Origin: Loigolactobacillus bifermentans DSM 20003
GTDB taxonomy: Bacteria; Bacillota; Bacilli; Lactobacillales; Lactobacillaceae
Reading direction: 5' to 3'
DNA: 64,000 bases
Assembly: GCF_001434575.1 (NCBI RefSeq)
Contig: NZ_AZDA01000117.1
Span: forward strand, 31,960-95,959
The notes beneath the pieces were generated by a model, which saw only the letters and a program-made list of their open reading frames with translations, ran no database searches and was not told where the DNA came from. Position numbers and translations under genes: made by a program. Below are positions 17,439 to 29,746 of the stretch, piece by piece (the first letter of the stretch is position 1; every line of letters starts with the position of its first letter).

Positions 17439-18057
17439 TATTGTGCCACCTCCTTGACGATTATTCTTGTTGCTTATCTTCTTAAAGACATTTCAATCAA
17501 TTACAAAAACATATTACATTATAACGGACCAAACAGTCCTTCGTCAAACAGCAATTACTCGGATATAGTAGCATAATTCACCACTAAAAGAAACCTTCTC
17601 TTGAAAAAAACTGTTCACATTTCTAGCGGCGCCGACCCGTTTTGTTGTGGATAACCGAAAAATCGGCAGCGGCGCTCCAGCGAGATAATTCACACGCTTG
17701 CCCACCGCTTACCCACATAATCCCAGGGTGTGATTCGTTTTTGCACATAGCGCCGCTTACCTGTTGATAACGTGTGAAACACTTGTTGTTATTGAGACGC
17801 TTATTAACATTTTCCTGTTGATAACTTTTGTTTCACACGCTCGATTTAGAATTGCGCCCAGAAAGTGAAAAACACAATTCACAAGCATGTGGATTTTGAG
17901 GATAAGATTTCAACAGTTTATCAAAAGTTGTGGAAAACTTTTTTTGAGAATGCTAAACTAGAGATACATTTTTGTGGCTGATTCATGTGGATTAACAACA
18001 AAAACCGCGGGTGTTTTTTGAAAACACCACGTATCACGTTAAAAAGGAGGCTTTTTT
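17439..18057. other. oriC part 1, rpmH-dnaA intergenic DnaA-box region
   Basis: About 620 gene-free bases with one perfect DnaA box (TGTGGATAA, 17646-17654) and several near matches: TTACCCACA (17709), TGTTGATAA (about 17763 and 17816), TGTGGATTT (about 17887), TGTGGAAAA (about 17930), TGTGGATTA (about 17986). An extended -10, TGCTAAACT (17951-17959), is a likely dnaA promoter embedded among boxes, in line with autoregulation by DnaA. The strand switch of gene direction here supports an origin. Confidence 0.85.
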
Positions 18058-19413
18058 GTGTCTGAATTAAACGATTTATGGGCTTATCTTGAAAAAAAAT
18101 TCCACGATACAGAAGCCCCAGTTGGGTATTCCACCTGGATCGCGACTGCTAAACCTGTGGCCTTAACCAAAGATCAACTCGTAATCGATGTTCCATCAAA
18201 ACTGCACCAAGACTATTGGAACAAACGACTCGTCACAAAAGTTGTTGAAGGCGCTTATCAATTCGCCAACTTGGAAATCACGCCGGTGATCCGTGTGGCC
18301 GATGAGAAACCAAAAACAACTACCACAATGCCTAAAAAACCCCAGTCTGACGGGGCCGACGACGATGAGCAAATGCCCACCTTCATGCGCCCAACGCATC
18401 TCAATAATAAGTACACGTTTGAAACCTTTGTCACCGGTAAAGGTAACCAAATGGCACACGCTGCCGCATTGGTGGTTTCTGAAGAACCTGGGATGATGTA
18501 CAACCCACTGTTTTTTTATGGTGGCGTCGGTTTAGGCAAAACACACTTAATGCACGCCATTGGTCACCAGCTGTTAGCGGCGCAACCAAATGCGAAAGTG
18601 AAGTACGTCACGTCAGAGGCCTTTGCCAATGACTTCATTAATTCAATTCAAACCAAGCAACAGGAACGGTTCCGTCAGGAATACCGCGGTGTGGATCTAT
18701 TATTAGTGGATGACATTCAGTTTTTTGCCGACAAAGAAGGGACTCAGGAAGAATTCTTCCACACCTTCAACGCTTTATATGAAGATAAAAAACAAATCGT
18801 GTTAACTTCTGATCGCTTACCCAATGAAATTCCCAAGCTACAAGAGCGCTTGATCTCCCGGTTTAAATGGGGTTTATCCGTGGATATTACACCGCCAGAC
18901 TTGGAAACACGGATCGCAATCTTGCGTAACAAAGCGGACGCTGAGCGAGTGGACATTCCAGACGACACCCTCAGCTATATTGCTGGGCAAATCGACTCCA
19001 ACATTCGCGAATTAGAGGGCGCTTTATTGCGGGTTCAAGCGTACGCTAACCTTAAAAAAACGCCGATCACCACCAGTTTGGCAGCGGACGCGCTGAAGAA
19101 CTTAAAACTTGACGGGAAAACCATGGGTTTAACCATCACCACCATCCAAAACGCCGTTTCAAAATACTATAATGTGACCGTCGCGGATCTGAAAGGTAAA
19201 AAACGGGTCAAACAAATTGTTTATCCCCGCCAAATTGCCATGTATCTTTCCCGGGAAATGACTGATAATTCCTTACCAAAAATCGGTAAATCCTTTGGTG
19301 GGAAAGATCATACCACTGTTATTCACGCCCATGAAAAGATCGGTCAAGAGTTGAAAACAGATGATCAACTGCAAACCGATATTCGCGAACTTAAAAATAT
19401 TCTCAAAGCTTAA
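18058..19413 (+). CDS. dnaA: Chromosomal replication initiator protein DnaA
   Basis: 451 residues from GTG 18058 (GGAGG upstream). Domain I (about 1-85) is followed by a short acidic linker, the AAA+ domain with Walker [19 protein letters not shown] and Walker [11 protein letters not shown], and C-terminal domain IV with the DnaA-box reading helix [15 protein letters not shown]-bound DnaA oligomerises on oriC and opens the duplex. DnaA boxes lie on both sides of the gene. It is the first gene of the plus-strand arm. Confidence 0.99.
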   Translation: MSELNDLWAYLEKKFHDTEAPVGYSTWIATAKPVALTKDQLVIDVPSKLHQDYWNKRLVTKVVEGAYQFANLEITPVIRVADEKPKTTTTMPKKPQSDGADDDEQMPTFMRPTHLNNKYTFETFVTGKGNQMAHAAALVVSEEPGMMYNPLFFYGGVGLGKTHLMHAIGHQLLAAQPNAKVKYVTSEAFANDFINSIQTKQQERFRQEYRGVDLLLVDDIQFFADKEGTQEEFFHTFNALYEDKKQIVLTSDRLPNEIPKLQERLISRFKWGLSVDITPPDLETRIAILRNKADAERVDIPDDTLSYIAGQIDSNIRELEGALLRVQAYANLKKTPITTSLAADALKNLKLDGKTMGLTITTIQNAVSKYYNVTVADLKGKKRVKQIVYPRQIAMYLSREMTDNSLPKIGKSFGGKDHTTVIHAHEKIGQELKTDDQLQTDIRELKNILKA

Positions 19414-19618
19414 CTTGTGGAAAAGTTCAAAGATATCCCCAACGTTATCCAGAAGTTATCCACATGTGAATAAGCGCTTGTTCGTAGGTTTCACTGGGTT
19501 TTCCCCAGTATTAACAGGGCCTACTACTATTACTTAAAGTTCTTTATACTTAATTAAAATAAAAAGAGCAGCCGCCTGCGGCGCTGCTCATTTAAAATTT
19601 AAGGAGGCATTTTCGTTT
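19414..19618. other. oriC part 2 with DnaA boxes, DnaA-trio tract and AT-rich unwinding region
   Basis: Clustered boxes TGTGGAAAA (19416), TTATCCAGA (19445-19453), TTATCCACA (19456-19464) and TGTGAATAA (from 19465) are followed by CTACTACTATTACTTA (19521-19536), whose complement gives DnaA-trio repeats, and then by a strongly AT-rich stretch to 19565. This layout matches the B. subtilis dnaA-dnaN unwinding site. A hairpin GAGCAGC.. / ..GCTGCTC (19566-19589) follows and may end the dnaA transcript. Confidence 0.85.
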
Positions 19619-20758
19619 ATGCAATTCACGATCAACCGGCCTGACTTCGTCCGCCGTCTTAATGACGTCCAACGGGCAATCTCTTCTAAAACCACAATTC
19701 CAATTTTAACGGGGATCAAACTGGTCCTTACTGATAACGGCCTGACCTTAACCGGGAGCAATGCTGATATTTCCATCGAGTCTTTTATTCCTGTCACCGA
19801 TGAGGAAGCAGAGCTGAGTGTTGTCTCCACAGGGGCCATTGTGTTACAAGCACGTTTCTTTAGCGAAATCGTTAAACGCTTGCCTGAAAAAACATTATCG
19901 TTTGAAGTCAAAGATAATTTCCAAACCGAACTGTGCTCAGGCGCAGCGGCCTTTACCATCAAAGGCCAAGACGCCAATAATTATCCACGGCTACCAGAAA
20001 TTGAAACAGACGATCAACTGATGCTCGACGTCCCTGTGTTACGGCAATTGATCGCACAAACCGTGATCGCCGTTTCAACCCAAGAAAGTCGGCCTATTTT
20101 AACTGGGGTCCATTTGGTATTAGCTGGCGGTGAACTTTTAGCAGTGGCCACGGACTCACATCGTTTGGCCCAACGTAAAATTAACTTAGACATTAACCCT
20201 AATATTCGCTATGACGTGATCATTCCTGGGAAGAGCCTGGTTGAACTATCACGGACCTTAGGCGAAGATTTTGATCAAGTTGAAATGCGCGTTGCCGACA
20301 ATCAAGTATTGTTCTTAGCTGGAAATACGGCGTTTTATTCCCGCTTACTTGAAGGCAACTATCCAGAAACATCGCGCTTGATTCCCACCACTTCAAGCAC
20401 CAAAGCGGAGTTTAATGCACCCAGTTTGTTAGCTGCCATCGAGCGGGCTTCCTTACTGTCACACGAAAGTCACAACAACGTGGTGAAATTAGCGTTAACG
20501 CCGGAAGATGGTAACGTGATGATCTCCAGTAATTCACCGGATGTGGGGAATGTGGAAGAAGCGCTGAATACTGAGTCGGTTAGTGGTGAAGCGTTGGAAA
20601 TTTCCTTTAACCCTGATTACATGAAAGATGCGTTACGCTCTTTCGGCCAAACGCAAATTCGGATTGCGTTTACCTCCGCGTTGCGGCCGTTTACCCTTGT
20701 GCCAACTGAAGATGATGACCAATTCATTCAGTTGATCACACCTGTACGCACATTTTAA
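19619..20758 (+). CDS. dnaN: DNA polymerase III sliding clamp, beta subunit
   Basis: 379 residues, normal length. It starts MQFTINRPDFVRRLNDVQRA; the three clamp domains are evident, with the hydrophobic pocket strand RPILTGVHLVLA and the C-terminal end LRPFTLVPTEDDDQFIQLITPVRTF. AAGGAGG lies upstream of ATG 19619. The clamp tethers polymerase III and binds partner proteins through their clamp-binding peptides. A strong terminator containing a DnaA-box-like sequence follows. Confidence 0.98.
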   Translation: MQFTINRPDFVRRLNDVQRAISSKTTIPILTGIKLVLTDNGLTLTGSNADISIESFIPVTDEEAELSVVSTGAIVLQARFFSEIVKRLPEKTLSFEVKDNFQTELCSGAAAFTIKGQDANNYPRLPEIETDDQLMLDVPVLRQLIAQTVIAVSTQESRPILTGVHLVLAGGELLAVATDSHRLAQRKINLDINPNIRYDVIIPGKSLVELSRTLGEDFDQVEMRVADNQVLFLAGNTAFYSRLLEGNYPETSRLIPTTSSTKAEFNAPSLLAAIERASLLSHESHNNVVKLALTPEDGNVMISSNSPDVGNVEEALNTESVSGEALEISFNPDYMKDALRSFGQTQIRIAFTSALRPFTLVPTEDDDQFIQLITPVRTF

Positions 20759-21175
20759 TCACAAGCGTGTTATCCACCTGGGTAACACGCTTTTTTTTGT
20801 GCGCTTAAACGTGCAGCCTTGGGGATAACGGTGGGTTAAACAGCAGTTAGCGCTGGTTTATACACCGTTTTAGTCATTATCCACAAAAGAACTGTGAATT
20901 GTAGCCTTTCATGTATGCGCTGAGGCGTTAAAAATCGGCGCTATGATTTTTAAGCGCGCTAGGACCTGAGTTGTGCACAGATTTTAGGCCAAATTTGTTT
21001 AAAACCGCATATTTTTTTATTTGCGCCATTTTAAGCAAAAAAGGTCTTTTTTATCTGGAGGGGTATTTCGTGGCTGAAAATGGCTTTTAAACCATGATCC
21101 GTTGTTTTTGGCTTTCAGAAAGGGTATAATATACATAAGAAATTAAATCGATCATGAAGTGAGGGATGAGTTTTC
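20759..21175. other. dnaN-yaaA intergenic region with terminator, DnaA box and yaaA promoter
   Basis: A terminator GCGTGTTA / TAACACGC plus eight T lies at 20765-20798. A perfect DnaA box TTATCCACA is at 20877-20885, with related sequence (GGGATAAC at 20822, TGTGAATTG at about 20892). The palindrome AGCGCGCT is at 20953-20960. The promoter TTGTTT - 17 bases - TATAAT (-10 at about 21124-21129) precedes yaaA. No gene is seen. Confidence 0.7.
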
Positions 21176-21418
21176 GTGAAAAAAATCGTATATCTTGATA
21201 GTGCGGCAATCACTTTAGGGCAACTGCTAAAAGAGCAAGCCTTGATCGATTCCGGTGGCCAAGCCAAATGGTTTTTGCGGGAGCAAACGGTTTTGGTAAA
21301 CGGCACAGAAGAACAGCGCCGTGGTCGGAAGTTAGTACCTGGTGACCAAGTTGAGATTCCTGACGCTGGTTACTTTTTTTTACGGTCAAAAGCCGATGCA
21401 CCAAGTGATGATGCCTAA
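21176..21418 (+). CDS. yaaA: S4-domain RNA-binding protein YaaA
   Basis: 80 residues from a GTG start. The S4 fold is visible as ITLGQLLKEQALIDSGGQAKWFLREQTVLVNG and the basic EEQRRGRKLVPGDQVEI. Conserved between dnaN and recF in Firmicutes; thought to bind structured RNA, possibly in ribosome biogenesis. The stop overlaps the recF ATG by one base, so the two are coupled. Confidence 0.92.
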   Translation: MKKIVYLDSAAITLGQLLKEQALIDSGGQAKWFLREQTVLVNGTEEQRRGRKLVPGDQVEIPDAGYFFLRSKADAPSDDA

Positions 21419-22536
21419 TGTATGTGGAGCACTTAGCGCTGACCAATTACCGTAATTATCAACAGGTGACAGTGGATTTCTCGCCTGATATTAACGTGTT
21501 ACTTGGTGAAAATGCCCAAGGTAAAACGAACTTGCTCGAGTCGCTGTATGTTCTGGCCTTAACGAAAAGCCATCGAACAAACAACGAAAAAGACTTGATC
21601 AATTGGCAAGCGGCTTTTGCCAAAATCGAGGCGGTTGTGCGTAAAAGCAGTGGCAAGGTTCCCTTGGAATTGGTGGTCAGTCGTAAAGGTAAAAAGGCCA
21701 AGGTCAATCATTTGGAGCAGGCCAAGCTATCCCAATACTTAGGGCAATTAAATGTCATTTTATTTGCACCTGAAGACTTGGCACTGGTCAAAGGTGCACC
21801 GGCAGTACGCCGGCGCTTTATTGACATGGAATTTGGCCAAATGAGCCCGCGTTATTTATACAACATTAGCCAATACAAATTGTGCTTAAAGCAACGCAAT
21901 CAGTACTTAAAACAGTTGAAATATAAACAAGCTAAGGACCGCTTATACTTAGACGTCTTGTCCGAACAACTCGCCCAATTTGGGGGGATGATCGTTGCCC
22001 AGCGGTTGCAGTTTTTGAAGAAGCTAGAAGGCTGGGCCCAAGTGTTGCATCAAGGCATCACCAAAGGTGCGGAAACACTGACCTTTGATTATTTAACGAA
22101 TTTGGACTTAACGGACACTGGCGCTGAGGGCCTACAAATGGCTTTACAAACAGCGTTCACCGCCGAAGTAGACCGTGAGATCGAGCAAGGGACGACGTTA
22201 AATGGTCCCCATCGTGATGATGTGCGTTTTTTAGTCAATGACAAAAATGTGCAAACTTTTGGCTCACAAGGCCAGCAGCGGACCACAGCCTTGTCAGTGA
22301 AATTGGCGGAAATCGACTTGATGAAAGAACAAACCGGTGAGTATCCGATTTTGTTACTCGATGATGTTTTGTCTGAGCTAGATGATGCCCGGCAAACGCA
22401 TTTACTTAAAGTGATCCAAAATAAAGTGCAGACTTTTATCACCACCACTAGTTTAAGTGGTGTCGCACGCACCCTCATTCAAGCACCACGTATTTTTAGA
22501 ATTCAATCCGGAACGTTAACCGTTAGTGACGAATAG
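21418..22536 (+). CDS. recF: DNA replication and repair protein RecF
   Basis: 372 residues. SMC-like ATPase with Walker A LLGENAQGKTNLLE, the signature-like region LNGPHRDDVRF, FGSQGQQRTTALSVKLAE, and Walker B YPILLLDDVLSELDDAR. It helps load RecA at gaps and at stalled forks. It starts immediately at the yaaA stop. The tandem leader repeat of gyrB begins about 25 bases after its stop. Confidence 0.97.
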   Translation: MYVEHLALTNYRNYQQVTVDFSPDINVLLGENAQGKTNLLESLYVLALTKSHRTNNEKDLINWQAAFAKIEAVVRKSSGKVPLELVVSRKGKKAKVNHLEQAKLSQYLGQLNVILFAPEDLALVKGAPAVRRRFIDMEFGQMSPRYLYNISQYKLCLKQRNQYLKQLKYKQAKDRLYLDVLSEQLAQFGGMIVAQRLQFLKKLEGWAQVLHQGITKGAETLTFDYLTNLDLTDTGAEGLQMALQTAFTAEVDREIEQGTTLNGPHRDDVRFLVNDKNVQTFGSQGQQRTTALSVKLAEIDLMKEQTGEYPILLLDDVLSELDDARQTHLLKVIQNKVQTFITTTSLSGVARTLIQAPRIFRIQSGTLTVSDE

Positions 22537-22561
22537 GCCGCTATGTATTTGAGAAAGTGCC

Positions 22562-24719
<2,158 letters not shown>

Positions 24720-24760
24720 AAACTTTGTGAGCGCAAAATAGACAGTAGCTATAGGAGGCC

Positions 24761-24958
24761 ATGTGTCCTGCGGAGTGGTTTGACCCTACAGGACTGGTGA
24801 TCCTTCGGAAATGAGATTTTGCGGAAGCAAAATAGTCCTTAGCGTATTTAGGAGGAGCCATGTTTCTATCGTGGCGGGGTTCGCCCGAGAGAATGGACAT
24901 CCTCCGGAAATAAGATTTTTGCGGAAGCAAAATAGTCCTTAGAGTATTTAGGAGGTAC
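24761..24958 (+). repeat. Tandem leader element, two 99-bp units before gyrA
   Basis: Unit starts are ATG 24761 and ATG 24860. Unit 1: hairpin 1 GTCCTG / CAGGAC, anti-SD TCCTTC pairing with GGAGGA (one G-U), hairpin 2 ATTTTGC / GCAAAAT. Unit 2: hairpin 1 TTCT..TCG / CGA..AGAA, anti-SD TCCTCC, hairpin 2 with one extra T, closing AGGAGG (24950-24955), which serves gyrA. A tail-only remnant of a further unit (GCAAAATAGACA to AGGAGG, 24733-24757) follows the gyrB stop. Stem arms differ from the gyrB copies but stay complementary. Confidence 0.8.
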
Positions 24959-24965
24959 ATGCAAA

Positions 24966-27440
24966 ATGGCAGACGAACCACAAAATAGCCGGATCAAGGA
25001 CGTGAATCTGGCAACCACCATGCGGACATCCTTCTTGGATTACGCCATGAGTGTCATTGTTGCCCGGGCTTTGCCTGACGTGCGTGATGGTTTAAAGCCC
25101 GTTCATCGGCGGATTCTTTATGGTATGAATGAACTGGGTGTCACACCAGATAAGCCTTATAAAAAATCAGCCCGGATCGTTGGGGACGTTATGGGGAAGT
25201 ATCATCCCCATGGTGACTCTGCGATTTATGAATCCATGGTACGGATGGCCCAAGATTTCAGTTACCGTTACCTATTAGTGGATGGTCACGGGAACTTTGG
25301 GTCTGTGGATGGCGACGGTGCCGCCGCCATGCGGTATACCGAAGCGCGAATGAGTAAAATTGCCACTGAAATGTTGCGTGATATCAACAAAGATACCATC
25401 GACTATCAGCCCAACTATGATGGTACTGAAAAGGAACCAACTGTCTTACCAGCCCGTTTCCCGAACTTATTGGTAAACGGCGCTACTGGGATTGCCGTTG
25501 GGATGACCACTAATATTCCACCGCATAACTTGTCAGAAGTCATCAGTGCGTTGCACATTTTAATGGACAATCCAGAGGCGACCACCGCGGATTTGATGGA
25601 AGCTGTACCAGGGCCAGATTTTCCAACTGGTGGGTTAGTCATGGGCAAGTCGGGCATTCGTCGAGCTTATGAAACCGGTAAGGGTACGATTACCTTACGC
25701 GCTAAAACCGAGATCGTCACTGAAAAGAATGGCAAAGAACGGATCATTGTGACGGAATTGCCATACATGGTGAACAAGGCGAAGTTGGTGGAACGCATTG
25801 CCGATTTGGCTCGGGATAAGCGGATCGAAGGCATCACTGATCTAAATGATGAATCAGACCGTGAAGGCATGCGGATCACAATCGATATTCGTCGGGATAT
25901 GTCCGCGTCAGTGGTCTTGAACAACTTATTTAAAAACACGTTGATGCAAACGTCATTTGGCTTTAACATGTTAGCGATTGTTAAAGGCACGCCACGTTTA
26001 TTGTCGCTTAAGGAAATTCTTGAATATTATCTGGAACATCAAGAAGAAGTGATTCGGCGGCGGACTGCTTTTGATTTGAAGAAAGCACAAGCACGGGCTC
26101 ATATTTTGGCTGGATTGCGGATTGCGTTAGACCACATTGATGAGATCATTCGCATCATTCGCAGTTCAAAAACTGGTGAAGTGGCCAAAGCGATTTTAAT
26201 GGATCGTTATGACCTTGATGACAAGCAATCGCAAGCCATTTTGGACATGCGTCTGGTACGGTTAACCGGTTTGGAACGGGACAAGATTGAAAGTGAATAC
26301 GCAGAATTGATGAAGAAAATTGCGGATTTCCAAGACATCTTGGCGAAGCCAGAACGGATCCACGAGATTATTTATCAAGAATTACTCGATATTCAGCATA
26401 AATTTGGTGACAAGCGGCGTACGGAATTGCTAGTCGGTGAAGTGTTAAGTTTGGAAGACGAAGATTTGATCGAAGAAGAAGACGTTGTGATCACATTGAC
26501 GCACAATGGCTACATCAAGCGCTTGCCAGCAGCTGAATTCAAGACACAAAATCGTGGTGGTCGTGGGATCCAAGGCATGGGCATGCATGATGATGACTTT
26601 ATTGAGCACTTAGTCTTCACCTCGACCCATGATATGTTGCTCTTCTTTACCAATACTGGGAAAGTTTATCGGGCAAAAGGTTACGAGATCCCAGAATATG
26701 GCCGGACTGCCAAAGGGATTCCTGTGATCAATTTATTGCAAATTGATTCCGGTGAAACAATTCAAACGGTGATCAATGTGTCAGCTGACGCGGCGGATCA
26801 ATACTTGTTCTTCACCACCCGTTTAGGGGTTGTGAAGCGGACACCTGTCAGTGAATTCCATAACATTCGCAGCAATGGTTTAAAGGCTATTACCTTGAAA
26901 GAAAATGACCAATTGATCCAAGTCAGCCTAACTGATGGGCAACAAAATTTGATCATTGGCACGCATTTAGGCTATGCCGTTAGCTTCGCAGAGGCCGCTG
27001 TTCGCTCTATGGGCCGCTCTGCCAGTGGGGTTCGCGGGATCCGGTTACGTGACGACGATTATGTGGTTGGCGCCGATCTATTGACGGCCGATAATAAAGT
27101 GTTAGTCATTTCCGAAAAAGGTTATGGCAAACAAACCCCATCCGACCAATACCCAATTAAAGGGCGTGGCGGTAAAGGGGTCAAAACCAGTAACGTGACA
27201 GCTAAAAACGGGCCATTGACGGGCTTAGTCACCGTCAATGGTGATGAGGATGTCATGTTAATGACCGATACCGGCGTTGCCATTCGTTTCCACGTGAAAG
27301 ACGTTTCTGAAACCAGCCGGGCTACCCTAGGGGTACGCTTGATTCGCGTCGACGATAATGCTAAAGTCGCCACAATTGCGAAGGTTCAACCTGACGACGA
27401 AGAAGCAGTGGCCACACCAGAAGAAACACCAGAAGCTTAA
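24966..27440 (+). CDS. gyrA: DNA gyrase subunit A
   Basis: 824 residues. The quinolone-resistance region is wild-type in look ([17 protein letters not shown]), and the catalytic Tyr is in [14 protein letters not shown] (about residue 123). The GyrA-box-like QNRGGRG in the C-terminal beta-pinwheel marks gyrase rather than topoisomerase IV. The acidic tail ends [16 protein letters not shown] 24966 lies 10 bases after AGGAGG; an out-of-frame ATG at 24959 sits closer to it and could compete. A near-match to parS (TTTCCACGTGAAAGA, about 27287-27301) lies in the coding region. Confidence 0.98.
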   Translation: MADEPQNSRIKDVNLATTMRTSFLDYAMSVIVARALPDVRDGLKPVHRRILYGMNELGVTPDKPYKKSARIVGDVMGKYHPHGDSAIYESMVRMAQDFSYRYLLVDGHGNFGSVDGDGAAAMRYTEARMSKIATEMLRDINKDTIDYQPNYDGTEKEPTVLPARFPNLLVNGATGIAVGMTTNIPPHNLSEVISALHILMDNPEATTADLMEAVPGPDFPTGGLVMGKSGIRRAYETGKGTITLRAKTEIVTEKNGKERIIVTELPYMVNKAKLVERIADLARDKRIEGITDLNDESDREGMRITIDIRRDMSASVVLNNLFKNTLMQTSFGFNMLAIVKGTPRLLSLKEILEYYLEHQEEVIRRRTAFDLKKAQARAHILAGLRIALDHIDEIIRIIRSSKTGEVAKAILMDRYDLDDKQSQAILDMRLVRLTGLERDKIESEYAELMKKIADFQDILAKPERIHEIIYQELLDIQHKFGDKRRTELLVGEVLSLEDEDLIEEEDVVITLTHNGYIKRLPAAEFKTQNRGGRGIQGMGMHDDDFIEHLVFTSTHDMLLFFTNTGKVYRAKGYEIPEYGRTAKGIPVINLLQIDSGETIQTVINVSADAADQYLFFTTRLGVVKRTPVSEFHNIRSNGLKAITLKENDQLIQVSLTDGQQNLIIGTHLGYAVSFAEAAVRSMGRSASGVRGIRLRDDDYVVGADLLTADNKVLVISEKGYGKQTPSDQYPIKGRGGKGVKTSNVTAKNGPLTGLVTVNGDEDVMLMTDTGVAIRFHVKDVSETSRATLGVRLIRVDDNAKVATIAKVQPDDEEAVATPEETPEA

Positions 27441-27453
27441 TTAAAACGTACGA

Positions 27454-27481
27454 AAACGACCATTTTACGGTCGTTTTTTTG
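27454..27481 (+). terminator. gyrA terminator
   Basis: AACGACC / GGTCGTT with TTTTTTT, 14 bases after the gyrA stop. Confidence 0.85.
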
Positions 27482-27825
27482 TTAAGTGTTGAGCTAAAGC
27501 AAAAGTGTTGAGCTTGAATCAATTAAACGCATCAATGGCCGTTATGAGACGAAAAGAAAGTGTTGCGCTGGGCGAGTCATGGTTGAGTTCATGAAAGGAT
27601 TCATTCGCAGCTTTATTTAAAACGACTTTTTTAACAGAATCGTCGTTCATTTGCATAACTTATTAATAAGCCGCGACGGCGATGGGGATTGGTTCTTGAG
27701 ACAAAAACTGCTTGAAATACAAGTTATATCATGCTATACTCTTAATTTGTGAGTATCTAAGTTATTTTAGATTCTCCTTGTCCTCGGAGAGAGGACCTTA
27801 AAGACCATAAGGAGGTGAACAGTCA
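27482..27825 (+). promoter_or_regulatory. rpsF promoter and leader
   Basis: About 340 gene-free bases. TTGAAA - 17 bases - TATACT (-10 at 27735-27740, extended TGC) is the promoter. The leader holds GTCCTC-GGAGA-GAGGAC (27780-27796) directly before AAGGAGGTG. Its position suits the S6:S18-type autoregulatory leader known for rpsF, but the hallmark bulge was not verified. The palindrome CTTATTAATAAG is at about 27658-27669, shared with the region at 7937. Confidence 0.55.
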
Positions 27826-28125
27826 ATGGCTCAATCAAAAAAATATGAAATTCTTTACATCATCCGTCCTGATATCGATGAAGAAAGCAAAGCTGCTTTG
27901 GTAGAACGCTTCGATAACATCTTAAAGGATAATGGTGCTGAAGTGATTGAATCGAAGGACTGGTCAAAACGTCGCTTAGCGTACGAAATCAAGAACTACC
28001 GTGAAGGTTTGTACCACTTGGTTCGTGTTGCAACAACCGACGATGCACCATTAGGTGAATTTGACCGTCTTTCAAAGATCAATGACGACATTATTCGTCA
28101 CATGATCACAGTTGAAGAAGGCTAA
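27826..28125 (+). CDS. rpsF: 30S ribosomal protein S6
   Basis: 99 residues. [24 protein letters not shown] and [24 protein letters not shown] are conserved S6 blocks. S6 pairs with S18 in the platform of the small subunit. It is the first gene of the rpsF-ssb-rpsR operon, and AAGGAGGTGA lies upstream. Confidence 0.98.
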   Translation: MAQSKKYEILYIIRPDIDEESKAALVERFDNILKDNGAEVIESKDWSKRRLAYEIKNYREGLYHLVRVATTDDAPLGEFDRLSKINDDIIRHMITVEEG

Positions 28126-28186
28126 TAATCCAAAAGCTTGGTTTGAACAAGCTATCTAAAAATTATATTGGGAAAGGGGAGCTATC

Positions 28187-28735
28187 ATGATCAATCGGGT
28201 CGTTTTAATTGGTCGCTTAACGCGCGATGTTGAATTACGTTATACGGGAAGTGGCACAGCTGTTGGTCAGTTTACATTAGCCGTTAACCGTTCATTTACG
28301 AACCGCAACGGTGAACGTGAAGCTGATTTCATCACGTGTGTCATTTGGCGTAAATCAGCTGAAAACTTTGCAAATTTCACCCACAAGGGTTCACTTGTGG
28401 GGATCGAAGGCCGAATTCAAACTCGAAATTACGATAACGCGGAAGGTCAACGGGTTTATGTGACCGAAGTGGTTGTCGATAATTTCTCATTACTTGAATC
28501 ACGCAATCAAGGTGAACAGCGGGCTAACCAAGGTGGTTATCAAGCCAACAACAATAGTTTTGGTGGTAATAATAGCCAACCACAAGCACCAACACAACCA
28601 CGCAGTCAGGCTCCTCAAGGACCAAGCAATCCAGCACCAACTCAGAATAACAGTCAACCGGCTAGTAACCCGAATGATCCATTTGCCGCTAATGGCGACT
28701 CAATTGATATTTCGGATGACGATTTACCATTCTAA
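28187..28735 (+). CDS. ssb: Single-stranded DNA-binding protein
   Basis: 182 residues. An N-terminal OB fold ([39 protein letters not shown]) is followed by a long low-complexity Gln/Asn/Pro/Ser linker (about 115-170) and the conserved acidic tip DISDDDLPF that binds repair and replication proteins. It lies between rpsF and rpsR, 60 bases after rpsF. Confidence 0.98.
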   Translation: MINRVVLIGRLTRDVELRYTGSGTAVGQFTLAVNRSFTNRNGEREADFITCVIWRKSAENFANFTHKGSLVGIEGRIQTRNYDNAEGQRVYVTEVVVDNFSLLESRNQGEQRANQGGYQANNNSFGGNNSQPQAPTQPRSQAPQGPSNPAPTQNNSQPASNPNDPFAANGDSIDISDDDLPF

Positions 28736-28778
28736 GTGTGTGAATTGCGATTAATGTTCGACAAAGGAGGACAATAAT

Positions 28779-29018
28779 ATGGCTCAACAACGTCGCGGTG
28801 GCCGTCGTCGTCGTAAGGTCGATTTTATCGCTGCTAATCATATTGAACATATTGATTACAAAGATATCGACTTATTACGTCGCTTCGTTTCAGAACGTGG
28901 TAAGATTTTACCTCGTCGTGTGACTGGTACAAGCGCCAAGAACCAACGTAAGATCACAATTGCGATCAAACGTGCACGGATCATGGCTTTACTACCATTC
29001 GTATCTGAAGAAGGCTAA
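28779..29018 (+). CDS. rpsR: 30S ribosomal protein S18
   Basis: 79 residues. It has a basic N-terminus [15 protein letters not shown] and the core [44 protein letters not shown]18 binds S6. It is the last gene of the operon; a long perfect hairpin terminator follows 10 bases on. Confidence 0.98.
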   Translation: MAQQRRGGRRRRKVDFIAANHIEHIDYKDIDLLRRFVSERGKILPRRVTGTSAKNQRKITIAIKRARIMALLPFVSEEG

Positions 29019-29028
29019 ACAAGCTTAA

Positions 29029-29066
29029 AACAGCCTACTAGCAATTGCTAGTAGGCTGTTTTTTTT
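29029..29066. terminator. Bidirectional terminator after rpsR
   Basis: A perfect 14-bp stem AACAGCCTACTAGC / GCTAGTAGGCTGTT with loop AATT and eight T; it also closes the minus-strand FolT-like gene. Confidence 0.85.
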
Positions 29067-29071
29067 ACGTT

Positions 29072-29593
29072 TTAGTGCAGGGCACGCCGCGTGAGTTGGG
29101 ACAAAGGCAAAACCTTCAATACCAGTTGGATCAGGCCCACATAGATCACAAAACTCACAAGTTCTTGTGGGATACGAGTACTGAATAGAACGGCCCATTT
29201 TAAGCCGTACATCCAGTGGAGCCATAGGCTGTTCAAAAATAAATTATACCCAAAAGTTACCAATGCTGAAGCAGCGGCAACGCGCCACCATTTGAGCGGT
29301 TGTTGATAGAGAAAATAGGCATAAGTCCAGCCGGTTAAGCCAGCTGTTAGCGCAAAGCCGATAAAAAAGCTAAACTTAGGAAATAATAGCATGCCTAAAA
29401 TACTCGAAAGTGCACTGGCACCAGCTGTGAGATGTGGTGGGAATAACCGAGCCATAATTGCTGTGACAATAAATGAAAATGTGATCTTGGTGATTAAAAA
29501 TTGAATGCTGAAGAAACTGCCTAACAGGACTTGCATGGCGATCAATACCCCTAAGATCGCCACTGTCCAAGCTTTTGAGCGTGTTGCTAACAT
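29072..29593 (-). CDS. ECF transporter S component, FolT-like (folate)
   Basis: 173 residues with about six membrane helices and no soluble domain. The start LATRSKAWTVAILGVLIAMQVLLGSFFSI, KITFSFIVTAIMARLFPP and SSILGMLLFPKFSFFIGFALTAGLTGWTYAYFL match the FolT pattern (fold and GxxxD-like loops) of folate-family S components. It would need the shared EcfAA'T module encoded elsewhere. Single gene, opposite to rpsR. Folate specificity is inferred from family resemblance. No folate riboswitch could be confirmed in its leader. Confidence 0.75.
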   Translation of the reverse strand: MLATRSKAWTVAILGVLIAMQVLLGSFFSIQFLITKITFSFIVTAIMARLFPPHLTAGASALSSILGMLLFPKFSFFIGFALTAGLTGWTYAYFLYQQPLKWWRVAAASALVTFGYNLFLNSLWLHWMYGLKWAVLFSTRIPQELVSFVIYVGLIQLVLKVLPLSQLTRRALH

Positions 29594-29645
29594 GAATCTA
29601 CCCCCTTTTTCATTGGCTTATAGGCTACACGGAAAAGCACAAGAA

Positions 29646-29700
29646 GGCAAATGATTCTTAAAGTTAGTCTTAAGTCCCTTGTTTATTGGGGGAAGATTCG
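29646..29700. promoter_or_regulatory. Shared motif TTCTTAAAGTTAG before the matrixin-like gene
   Basis: The 13-mer at 29655-29667 recurs exactly at 30621-30633 before the ABC operon. Here it is followed by a further CTTAAG. This suggests a common DNA-binding regulator; identity unknown. Confidence 0.4.
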
Positions 29701-29746
29701 GTAATGTAAAAACAATTTCGTTTACTGATTGGAAAGAAGGTGCAGC

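Noticed and set aside
27287..27302. Second parS site in gyrA
   Set aside because: Only about 13 of 16 positions match, and the sequence encodes a conserved FHVKDV segment, so coding constraint may explain it.
29594..29720. Folate (THF) riboswitch before the FolT-like gene
   Set aside because: The leader has suggestive purine-rich blocks, but the conserved core of the THF riboswitch could not be matched.
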